DNA of 64,000 nucleotides from CAVTWS01 sp963732655 (GTDB taxonomy: Bacteria; Actinomycetota; Acidimicrobiia; Acidimicrobiales; SHLQ01): positions 1 through 64,000 of the forward strand of contig CAVTAI010000003.1 in assembly GCA_963732655.1 (NCBI GenBank), in the 5' to 3' direction. The position numbers and the translations under genes were made by a program. Shown here one piece after another: positions 36,812-44,799 of the stretch. Below the pieces are notes generated by a model. It saw only the letters and a list, made by a program, of their open reading frames with translations. It searched no databases and had not been told where the DNA came from. Each line of letters begins with the position of its first letter. The first letter of the stretch is position 1.

Positions 36812-37394
36812 GAATGCACGAGCGGGCAGGTCTCGTCCGGTCTCGGCCAAGTTTGTCGTCGCCGGCGGGTTCGGCGTCGGCAAGACCACGTTTGTCGGAG
36901 CGATCTCCGAGATCCCGCCGTTGCGCACCGAGGCGGTGATGACGTCGGCCAGTCGCGGCGTCGACGACACCAGCATGGTGCAGACCAAGACCACCACCAC
37001 GGTGGCCATGGACTTCGGCCGTATCACCATCGATCCGTCGCTCGTCCTGTACCTGTTCGGCACGCCCGGCCAGGAGCGGTTCGGGTTCATGTGGGACGAC
37101 CTCATCCGGGGCGCCCTCGGGGCGATCGTCTTGATCGACACCCGTCGCCTCGACGACTCGTACCCGGCGATCGACTACTTCGAGCGGCGCCAGATGCCGT
37201 TCGTCGTCGCCATCAACCACTTCGACGGCTCGCCGGTCTACCCGGTCGAGGAGGTGCGGTACGCCCTCAACGTGTCGAGCGGGATCCCGCTCATCGACTG
37301 CGACGCCCGGGACCGGGATACCGTCAAGCTGGTCCTGATCTCGCTGCTCGACCTGCTGCTCAACCGATTGGAGTCCGGCCGACGAGGGATCTGA
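36795..37394 (+). CDS. cvnD: Ras-like ATP/GTP-binding protein (CvnD type)
   Basis: This is the fourth conservon protein, a small G-protein-like nucleotide-binding switch of 199 residues. The P-loop GGFGVGKTTFVG is near residue 24, a switch II-like segment LYLFGTPGQERFGFMW near 80, and the base-recognition region INHFDG replaces NKxD. Start GTG 36795 lies inside cvnC. With cvnA-C it forms a membrane-associated signalling complex whose input here is unknown. Confidence 0.93.
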   Translation: MSGPSENARAGRSRPVSAKFVVAGGFGVGKTTFVGAISEIPPLRTEAVMTSASRGVDDTSMVQTKTTTTVAMDFGRITIDPSLVLYLFGTPGQERFGFMWDDLIRGALGAIVLIDTRRLDDSYPAIDYFERRQMPFVVAINHFDGSPVYPVEEVRYALNVSSGIPLIDCDARDRDTVKLVLISLLDLLLNRLESGRRGI

Positions 37395-37412
37395 TGTAGG
37401 CGCGGCGAACCT

Positions 37413-38194
37413 TCAGTAGCCCATGTGTTCGCCGGCGTTGATCAGGATCGACTGGCCCGTGATCATGCGAGCTCGGGACGAGGCCAGGAAGATGACCGAC
37501 TCGGCGATGTCCTCGTCGGCGGGGATTTCCCCGAGCGGCATGCTGGCGGCGATCCCGGCCTTGACGACATCCTCGGAGATGCCTTCGTTGCTGGCCGTGT
37601 AGGCGACATAGCCCTGCACCGGTGGGCCCCACATCCACGTCGGGATGACCGTGTTGACCCGGATCTTGGCCGGCCCGAGATCGTTGGCGAGGTAGCGCAT
37701 CGCCGTCAGGAGGGCTCCCTTGCTCGCTCCGTAGGCGATCTGTGGCATGGCCGGCAGGATGGCCGACTGCGAGCCGACCAGGATCACGGAGCCACCGCCG
37801 GCGCGGTGAGGGCCGGTACGGCCGCCTTGACGAGGTGCATCGAACCGACGACGTTGACCTCGAACATGCGGAGCCACTCGGCATCGGGCGTGTCGTCATA
37901 GGAACCCATCAATGCGTCATAGGCGGCGACCTGGGCCACCGCGTCGAGACGGCCGAACCGCGCCTCGGCGGCGGCGACGAGGGAGGCGCAACTGGCCTGA
38001 TCGGTGATGTCCAACGCGCCGGCGAGAATGCGTTCCCCTGAGGGATCGAGCTCCGCCGCCACGCCCGTGAGCCGCTCGAGGTTGCGGGCGCCGACGACGA
38101 CGTTGGCACCGTCGCGCAGGGCGCAGCGAGCGATCTCGCGGCCCAACCCTGGGCCGACACCTGAGACGAGGATGGTGGAACCGTCGAGGATCAT
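37413..38194 (-). pseudogene. Short-chain dehydrogenase/reductase, frameshifted
   Basis: Rossmann-fold oxidoreductase of about 260 residues once repaired. The first piece, from ATG 38194, has the cofactor motif VSGVGPGLGREIA, GARNLERL and a NVVGSMHLVKAA segment. Near 37802-37804 one base is missing; the other frame continues GGGSVILVGSQSA with catalytic Ser, then IAYGASKGALL with the Tyr and Lys (YxxxK), and a C-terminal ILINAGEHMGY. The motifs are complete, so the gene may be functional in the organism if the indel is a sequencing error. Its cofactor loop GVGPGLG has the usual glycine spacing. Confidence 0.87.
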
Positions 38195-38308
38195 GGTCGC
38201 ATCCTGACCGAAGGCCGCCCCACCACGCCAGATCATGGCCGTCCTCACACCCACGACGCCAGATCGTGGCCAGCCTCATATCGGGTCGATGCGGGCCGAT
38301 CCTCACTG

Positions 38309-40249
38309 GTGAGTGAGATCGCGTTCGCGGACAGCGAAAGACGGCCTCCTTTCGCTCGCGCCGTGGCCGCGCTGTACCTCGTCGGCGCATCGGGATGGAT
38401 CGTGTGGCGACTCGCCGCGACCTCCGCCGGCGCCGAGCCGATCCTTTTCGTGATCCTGGCCGTGGTCGAGGTGTGGGCGATCGGGCGACTCGCCGCGGTC
38501 GCCGTCCCATGGGCGCTCGACCGACGCTCGACGGTGCGCGGCGATGGTGCTGCCGGCTCGCCGGTGCGCGGCGATGGTGCTGCCGGCTCGTCGGCGCGTG
38601 GCGATGGTGCTGCCGGCTCGTCGGCGCGCGGCGATGGTGCTGCCGGCTCGCCGGTGCGCGGCGATGTTGTGATCGTCGTCGGATCGGAGCCGGTGGCGCA
38701 GTTGCGCATCGCGGCGTGGAGCTGCCGGTTCGTGACCGGGTCGGACCGGGTGATCGTGATCGATGCCGTCGGACGACCGGCCGTCCAGGAGGAATGCCGG
38801 CGGCTCGGGCTGCCCGTCGTCGTCGGCGAAGGATGGGACGGGGTGGGCGCAGCGCTCGACGCGGTCGCCCAGTCAACGGCGGCGCCCTCCCTGGTGATCG
38901 TGCCCGTGCGGTGCGCAGTCCTGCCGGATCTGCTCGTCGCGACGACGCCGCTTCTCGGGGGAGCCGTGAACGCGGTCTCCGTGCCGACCACCATCGTGGC
39001 CGACCCCGGTCTCTTCGGCGGTGCGGGGTACGACCTCGGGCTCGACGAGGACGCGGGCACGAGCGCCCGGAGCCCGTCCTATGGGCGGCTGCTCGATGGT
39101 CCGCTCGTGGTGCGCACCCTGGCTCTACGGCACGTGGGCTCGGGCTCCGGGCGCCGGCCCTGGCTCGCCACCGGTCGGCGGGTCGTCGCGGCGGGAGGAC
39201 TCATCGCAGTCGCGCCCTCGGTGCTGGCCATGGAACGAGCTCCGGCGTCGGAGAGCGAAGCGTTGCGACGCCGCTGGCGGGCCGTGCGAGCCGACCGATC
39301 TGAACCCCGGTCGAGAGTGCCCGCAGCCAACCGGTTCGATCGGTGGGCGTTCGCCGCCCGCAGCGCCACGTTCCTGTTGGTTCCCGTGTCGGTCTGGACG
39401 GGTCGGGTCCCGTTGACGATGGCTCCGTCGGACCTGGCCTTCATACTCGTGCCGTGGTGGTGCCTGACCGCGGTGGCGCGCCGCACGCTCGTGCCGCGCC
39501 GGTGGGGGGTGCTCGGCCAGCTCCGGCGTGATGTCCGCACTCTCGGCGCCGACCTTCACGCCGGCCTTCGCCGTGGCGGTGAACCGGCGGTGTCGGCGTT
39601 CGTCCGGTATCAGCGCACGACCGCGCTGGCTCTGGTCGTCCTCGCCCTGATCACGTCGGCGCCCCTCTTCGGGGTGGGCCCAGGCGTGGGACCGCCCGAT
39701 CTGGCGAGCGCCCTGTCGGGGGTTGCCGCGCTGGTGATGCTGGGCGTGGCTCGCGACACGTTGTGGGCCTCGACCGAGCGTCAGCGTCGCGGCTTGCCCC
39801 GGGAGGCGTGGGCACATGTTCAGCCGGCCGGGCCGTTCCGGATCAAGGACGTGTCACCCCTGGGCATCCTCGTCGACGGTCCGCCTACGGTGCAGGTGTC
39901 CGACGTGGTCGATGTCGACCTTGCCCTGCCGCTACCGGGGCGCCCGGCGACGACGGTCCGCCACCGGGCCGTCGTGCAGCGGGTCAAACCCGGCGAGGGG
40001 ATCTTCCTGCAGTTCGACCTCGATGACGACCTCTTCGACGAGCTGCTCTACTTCACGGCCGTCACCCTTCCGATGATGCGCCGTCTCGACGTGCGAGCCC
40101 GCCCGGTTGTCAGCATCCGCGAGCGGGGACGGCAGGCCCCCGTCCCCGATCTGGCTCCGTGGATGGCCAGCGTGCTCCGTGGGGCGACCGAGGCTCGAAC
40201 CCCTGGCGATGTTCTCACCGGGAGCCTGGCGGACAGCCCGGTAGCCTGA
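38309..40249 (+). CDS. Cellulose-synthase-like membrane protein with degenerate glycosyltransferase and PilZ-like domain
   Basis: This 646-residue protein has two N-terminal membrane helices (about 17-65) and a 10-residue tandem repeat RGDGAAGS(P/S)(V/A) (about 75-119). A GT2-like alpha/beta region follows (DVVIVVGSEPVAQLRIAAW, VIVPVRCAVLPDLLVATTPLLGG), then four or more membrane helices. A C-terminal beta domain with IKDVSPLGILVDGPPTVQVSDVVDVDL looks like PilZ (DxSxxG present, the RxxxR arm not seen). The layout resembles BcsA, but the D, DxD, TED and QxxRW catalytic motifs are absent or unclear, so I doubt it is an active transferase. Family assignment is an inference. The start is GTG 38309; ileS starts 6 bp after its stop. 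Confidence 0.6.
   Translation: MSEIAFADSERRPPFARAVAALYLVGASGWIVWRLAATSAGAEPILFVILAVVEVWAIGRLAAVAVPWALDRRSTVRGDGAAGSPVRGDGAAGSSARGDGAAGSSARGDGAAGSPVRGDVVIVVGSEPVAQLRIAAWSCRFVTGSDRVIVIDAVGRPAVQEECRRLGLPVVVGEGWDGVGAALDAVAQSTAAPSLVIVPVRCAVLPDLLVATTPLLGGAVNAVSVPTTIVADPGLFGGAGYDLGLDEDAGTSARSPSYGRLLDGPLVVRTLALRHVGSGSGRRPWLATGRRVVAAGGLIAVAPSVLAMERAPASESEALRRRWRAVRADRSEPRSRVPAANRFDRWAFAARSATFLLVPVSVWTGRVPLTMAPSDLAFILVPWWCLTAVARRTLVPRRWGVLGQLRRDVRTLGADLHAGLRRGGEPAVSAFVRYQRTTALALVVLALITSAPLFGVGPGVGPPDLASALSGVAALVMLGVARDTLWASTERQRRGLPREAWAHVQPAGPFRIKDVSPLGILVDGPPTVQVSDVVDVDLALPLPGRPATTVRHRAVVQRVKPGEGIFLQFDLDDDLFDELLYFTAVTLPMMRRLDVRARPVVSIRERGRQAPVPDLAPWMASVLRGATEARTPGDVLTGSLADSPVA
38532..38666. repeat. 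30-bp tandem repeat, about 4.5 units, inside a CDS
   Basis: The unit begins CGGTGCGCGGCGATGGTGC and repeats in register at 38532, 38562, 38592, 38622 and 38652 (partial). It encodes the 10-residue unit RGDGAAGS with variable last two residues. Units are nearly identical at DNA level, suggesting recent expansion and possible length variation between strains. Confidence 0.9.
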
Positions 40250-40255
40250 CTCCTC

Positions 40256-43200
40256 GTGAACGAGGTGCCTGCTCCGCCGTATCCCCGCGTCGACAAACCT
40301 GACTTCCCGGCCATCGAGCATGCTGTTCTCGATCGCTGGAAGGACGCCGACACCTTCCGCCGGTCGATCGACAACCGTGCCTCGGCACGCGAATACGTCT
40401 TCTACGACGGACCCCCCTTCGCCAACGGTTTGCCCCATCACGGCCACCTGCTCACCGGCTACGTCAAAGACGTGGTGCCGCGGTACCAGACGATGCGGGG
40501 GAACCGGGTCGATCGTCGCTTCGGCTGGGACTGCCACGGGCTCCCGGCCGAGATGGAATCGGAGAAGGAGCTCGGGGTGAGCGGGCGGGCCGCCATCACG
40601 GACTACGGCATCGGCCGCTTCAACGAACACTGCCGCACCTCGGTGCTCCGCTACACGGCCGAGTGGGAGAAGACCGTCACCCGCCAGGCCCGCTGGGTCG
40701 ACTTCGACAACGACTACAAGACCATGGATCTCCCGTACATGGAGTCGGTCATGTGGGCGTTCAAGACCCTGTGGGACAAGGGCCTCATCTACGAGGCCTT
40801 CCGGGTCGTTCCCTATTCCTGGGCGGCCGAGACCCCCCTGTCGAACTTCGAGATCCGCCTCGACGACGCCACCCGACCCCGGCAGGACCCCGCACTCACC
40901 GTCCGCTTCGACCTGGAGCCCCAGCCCGGCGACCCCGGCCCCATGGCGCTGCTGGCCTGGACCACCACGCCGTGGACCCTCCCGTCGAACCTCGCCCTGG
41001 CGGTCGGTCCCGACATCGAGTACGCCGTCCTCGAGCTGGACGGCTCGTACGTGGTGATCGGTGCCGATGTCCTGGCCGGTTTCGAGGCCCAGCTGGGTCA
41101 CGCCCGGCGACACGGCACGGTGCTCGGTCGAGATCTGGTGGGCCGCACGTATCTCCCGCTGTTCCCCTACTTCGCCCACCGGACCGAAGCCTTCCGGGTC
41201 ATCGGCGTCGAGTACGTCGACACCACCGAGGGCACCGGCATCGTGCACACCGCCCCGGGCTTCGGTGAGGACGATCAGCAGGCTGGAGAGGCCAACGGCA
41301 TCCCGATCGGCGATGCCGTACCGGTCGACGATCAGGGCCGTTTCACCGAACCCGTCACCGATTGGCTCGGTCAGAACGTTCTCGAGGCCAACCCGGCGAT
41401 CATCCGGCACCTCAAGGAGGCGGGCCGAGTCCTCCGCCACGACACCATCGAGCACAATTACCCCCACTGCTGGCGCACCGACCAACCGATCATCTACAAG
41501 GCGATCTCGTCGTGGTACGTGAAGGTCACCGACATCCGGGAGACTCTCCTGGCGTTGAACCAGCAGATCAACTGGGTGCCCGACCATGTCCGCGACGGCC
41601 GATTCGGCATGTGGCTCGACGGCGCCCGGGACTGGTCGATCAGCCGCAACCGTTTCTGGGGTTCACCGATCCCGGTGTGGCAGAGCGACGACCCGGCCTA
41701 CCCGCGAACGGATGTCTACGGCAGCCTCGACGACATCGAGCGCGATTTCGGCGTCCGGCCCACCGACCTCCATCGACCGTTCATCGACGAGCTCGTGCGT
41801 CCCAACCCAGACGATCCGACCGGCCAGTCGATGATGCGACGCGTCCCCGAGGTGCTCGACTGCTGGTTCGAGTCCGGATCGATGCCGTTCGCCCAGGTGC
41901 ACTACCCGTTCGAGAACAAGGACTGGTTCGAGACCCACTTCCCGGCCGACTTCATCGTCGAGTACATCAACCAGACGCGGGGTTGGTTCTACACGTTGCA
42001 TGTGTTGGCGGGTGCGCTGTTCGACCGCCCGGCGTTCCAGAACGTGATCTGTCACGGGATCTTGCTGGCCGGTGACGGAAACAAGCTCTCGAAGAAGCTG
42101 CGGAACTACACCGAGCCGGACGAGATCTTCGAACGGCAGGGTGCCGATGCCCTCCGGTGGTATCTGATGTCGACGAACATCGTTCGTGGCGGCGACGCCC
42201 GCATCAGCGATCCCGGCATCGACGACGTCGTGCGCCAGGTGCTCCTTCCCATATGGAACGCCTGGTCCTTCTTCGCCATGTACGCCAACGCCGACGGCGT
42301 CCGGGCGACCCTGCGAACCGACTCGACCGACGTGCTCGACCGCTACATCCTGGCCAAGACCCGGTCAGTGGTCGAGGCCACCACGGCACGGTTGGATTCG
42401 TATGACCTCTCCGGCGCCTGTAGCGAGATCAGTTCGTTCATCGACGCGCTCAACAACTGGTACATCCGGCGGAGTCGTGATCGTTTCTGGGCGCCGGCGG
42501 CCGCGGTCGATCCGCAGGTCAAGCGGGACGCGTACGACACGCTCTACACCGTGCTGGTCACGCTGTGCCAGGTCGCCGCTCCCTTCCTGCCGCTCGTCGC
42601 CGACGAGATCTACCGAGGGCTGACGACCGGTGTCGCGGGCACGCCTGATTCGGTGCACCTGACCGACTGGCCCGATCCGGCATCGCTCCCTGCCGATCCG
42701 GCGCTCGTCGCCGCCATGGACCGGGTGCGCGACGTGTGCTCCGTCGCGTTGCGCCTGCGCGAGGACAGCGGCCTGCGCGTGCGGTTACCGCTGGCCGAGC
42801 TGATCGTCGCTGGTGCGGATACGTCCGGGTTGCGCATGCTGTCCGACCTGGTGGCCGACGAGGTCAACGTCAAGAGCATCACGCTGACCGACGACATCGA
42901 CCGCTACGCGCGTTTCGTTCTTCGACCCAATGGCAAGGTGCTCGGACCGAAGCTCGGCGGAGCGGTCCAAGAGGTGTTCGGAGCGGCGCGCGCGGGCCAG
43001 TGGTCACGTGAACCCGACGGCACCGTCGCCGTCGCCGGGTACACCCTCGTCGACGGCGACTTCGACCTGGCGCTCGAGTCCCCCGAGGGTCAGACGGCCG
43101 GCGCGTTGCCGAGCAACGACGGCGTCGTCGTGCTCGACACCACGATCACGCCGGAGCTCTCGGCGGAGGGCCTCGCTCGCGACGTCGTTCGGCTGATCCA

Positions 43201-43426
43201 GAACGCCCGGAAGGACGAAGACCTGGTGATCACTGACCGCATCGAATTATGGGTCGACGCGGCTTCCCGGGTGTCTGCAGCAGTGGAGACCCACGGCGAG
43301 TTCATCGCCGAGCAGGTGCTGGCCACCACGCTCGTCCTCGGCGGCGCGCCTGATGGCGTGGTCGCCCATCGCGGCAAGGCCGACGGAGAGCCCCTCACCG
43401 TTGCCCTACGTCGTACCGACATCTGA
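40256..43426 (+). CDS. ileS: Isoleucyl-tRNA synthetase, long eukaryote-like type
   Basis: Class I synthetase that charges tRNA-Ile. The HIGH motif is LPHHGHLLTG near residue 60 and the KMSKS motif is GNKLSKKLRNY near residue 609. The editing (CP1) domain lies between them (LLAWTTTPWTLPSNLAL, GTGIVHTAPGFGEDD). The anticodon-binding region includes FIDALNNWYIRRSRDRFW. The 1056-residue length and the motif context fit the longer eukaryote-like IleS2 class, members of which are often less sensitive to mupirocin; that property is not shown by the sequence itself. The start is GTG 40256. Confidence 0.96.
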   Translation: MNEVPAPPYPRVDKPDFPAIEHAVLDRWKDADTFRRSIDNRASAREYVFYDGPPFANGLPHHGHLLTGYVKDVVPRYQTMRGNRVDRRFGWDCHGLPAEMESEKELGVSGRAAITDYGIGRFNEHCRTSVLRYTAEWEKTVTRQARWVDFDNDYKTMDLPYMESVMWAFKTLWDKGLIYEAFRVVPYSWAAETPLSNFEIRLDDATRPRQDPALTVRFDLEPQPGDPGPMALLAWTTTPWTLPSNLALAVGPDIEYAVLELDGSYVVIGADVLAGFEAQLGHARRHGTVLGRDLVGRTYLPLFPYFAHRTEAFRVIGVEYVDTTEGTGIVHTAPGFGEDDQQAGEANGIPIGDAVPVDDQGRFTEPVTDWLGQNVLEANPAIIRHLKEAGRVLRHDTIEHNYPHCWRTDQPIIYKAISSWYVKVTDIRETLLALNQQINWVPDHVRDGRFGMWLDGARDWSISRNRFWGSPIPVWQSDDPAYPRTDVYGSLDDIERDFGVRPTDLHRPFIDELVRPNPDDPTGQSMMRRVPEVLDCWFESGSMPFAQVHYPFENKDWFETHFPADFIVEYINQTRGWFYTLHVLAGALFDRPAFQNVICHGILLAGDGNKLSKKLRNYTEPDEIFERQGADALRWYLMSTNIVRGGDARISDPGIDDVVRQVLLPIWNAWSFFAMYANADGVRATLRTDSTDVLDRYILAKTRSVVEATTARLDSYDLSGACSEISSFIDALNNWYIRRSRDRFWAPAAAVDPQVKRDAYDTLYTVLVTLCQVAAPFLPLVADEIYRGLTTGVAGTPDSVHLTDWPDPASLPADPALVAAMDRVRDVCSVALRLREDSGLRVRLPLAELIVAGADTSGLRMLSDLVADEVNVKSITLTDDIDRYARFVLRPNGKVLGPKLGGAVQEVFGAARAGQWSREPDGTVAVAGYTLVDGDFDLALESPEGQTAGALPSNDGVVVLDTTITPELSAEGLARDVVRLIQNARKDEDLVITDRIELWVDAASRVSAAVETHGEFIAEQVLATTLVLGGAPDGVVAHRGKADGEPLTVALRRTDI

Positions 43427-43455
43427 CCGGGTCCGGTGACGGGATGACGAGCCTC

Positions 43456-43471
43456 ATACCGGTACCGGTAT
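43456..43471. promoter_or_regulatory. 16-bp perfect palindrome overlapping the promoter of an XRE regulator
   Basis: ATACCGGTACCGGTAT is a perfect palindrome. Its last three bases begin a -10-like TATAGA (43469-43474), and the GTG start at 43483 is 8 bp further on. This spacing suggests a leaderless transcript and direct autoregulation by the encoded helix-turn-helix protein. Confidence 0.65.
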
Positions 43472-43482
43472 AGACTCGGTCG

Positions 43483-43797
43483 GTGGCGTCCGAGCGGTAC
43501 TCGCGGCACCTGATCCGCATGGCACGCCGGCGGGCCGGGCTGACCCAGGCCGAGCTGGCGCGGCGCGCAGGTACGAGCCAGTCCGCAGTGTCGAGCTACG
43601 AATCGGGTCGCCGTTCACCGTCGGTCGCCACGTTGTGCCGCATCGTGGCGGCCGCAGGGTTCGAGGTGCGCATGCGACTCGATGAACCGGATACCCATGA
43701 TGCGTCCCGCGAACGTGCCGAGGCGATGGTGGGCGACGGCGCGGTGGCCAACGAGCATCTCGAGCTCTTCCATGAGTTCGGGGGCGGCGAAGCGTGA
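43483..43797 (+). CDS. XRE family helix-turn-helix regulator
   Basis: A 104-residue DNA-binding protein. The HTH_3 domain is clear: LIRMARRRAGLTQAELARRAGTSQSAVSSYE in continuous helices, then RRSPSVATLCRIVAAAGFE (about residues 7-65). The tail is acidic and unlike known ligand domains. GTG 43483 follows a -10-like box closely, with no ribosome-binding site, so translation may be leaderless. Its stop overlaps the next gene, so the unit 43483-47616 may be controlled by it through the palindrome at 43456. Confidence 0.88.
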   Translation: MASERYSRHLIRMARRRAGLTQAELARRAGTSQSAVSSYESGRRSPSVATLCRIVAAAGFEVRMRLDEPDTHDASRERAEAMVGDGAVANEHLELFHEFGGGEA

Positions 43798-44799
43798 AGC
43801 GGCTCATCGCGTTTCTGGTGGCCATCGGGCTGATCGCAGTGTCGGTCGTGGTTCGGGACATCATCGATGGCGACGACAGCGGTGATGGCCCGGCATCGGG
43901 CGATGACGAATCCGGTGGTCCACTGGTGTGCGCGACCGAGCTCGAGGCCGTGTGCCGGGCGCTCGCCGACGACAACGATCTTCGAGGTCGTGATCGAGAG
44001 CCCGGGCGCCACCACGGCGCGCCTGCTCGCGCTCGACCCCGGCGACGATCCCCAGGTCGGCCTCTGGCTCACTCCTTCTCCGTGGCCAGCGATCGTGGCC
44101 GACACCCTCGACCGGGAGGGTCGCCCCGCGGTCCTCGCGGAACCGGGCGACCCGGTGGCGGCCACCGGGCTGGTGGCGGTAGCGCCCACTGATCGGCTGA
44201 ACGTATTGCTGGCGGCGTGCGGCGGCGCACTGACCGGGTCCTGTCTGGCGCAGAACGCCATCGCGCGGTGGGTCGACCTGCCCGGCGGCACGTCCGCCTG
44301 GGGACCGGTGCGGCCCGGGCTCGCCGACCCGCTGACCTCGACCGCCGGATTGGTGGCGCTCCAGTCGGTCGTGGCCAGCTTGGTCGGGCGTGATGACTTC
44401 GCCCGCAACGACATCGAGACCGACGCCGTCCTCACCGCGATCGAGGGTCTGGCCGCAGTGGAATCGAACCTGACCAGCGCCGGCTCCCCGCTCCAGTTGC
44501 TGCTGACGATCGGGCCGGGCACCTACGACGTCGTGATCGATCTCGGTGCCGTGGCGCGACCGGCCGTCCAGGCCAGCTCCCGCCGCGACTCCCTCACCGT
44601 CCAGGCCGAATCGGACCTCGTGGTCGGTGTGGTTGCCGTGACTCCGATCGGTGGTCGGTCGCCGATCGCCGCGGTCGACCTCGCGGCGGCGTTACGGGCC
44701 GCAGGCTGGGATGATGCGGCGAGCGGCGACTCCGGCGGCACACTGAACCCCGGCGTGTACGTGGCGCTGCAGGACGCGTGGCAGGAGGCTGACTCGTGA
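43794..44799 (+). pseudogene. Membrane-anchored solute-binding-like protein, frameshifted
   Basis: Frame 1 (from GTG 43794) gives an N-terminal membrane anchor KRLIAFLVAIGLIAVSVVV, an acidic spacer, and LVCATELEAVCRALADDN. Near 43979 the frame shifts by one surplus base (or two missing), and the rest continues IFEVVIESPGATTARLLAL to WGPVRPGLADPLTSTAGLVALQSV. That last segment resembles the hinge of type 2 extracellular solute-binding proteins. The repaired length is about 334 residues. Function is unknown. It overlaps the XRE gene and the vWA lipoprotein gene by four bases on either side, so all three are co-expressed. No ABC permease or ATPase lies nearby. Confidence 0.72.

Noticed and set aside
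37395..38308. Response regulator partner for the conservon kinase
   Set aside because: The next gene is a frameshifted SDR on the other strand; no receiver domain is seen anywhere near.
38532..38666. Possible CRISPR array at the 30-bp repeats (also considered at 46719 and 57994)
   Set aside because: Units are contiguous with no unique spacers, two of the three are in coding frame, and no cas gene is present.
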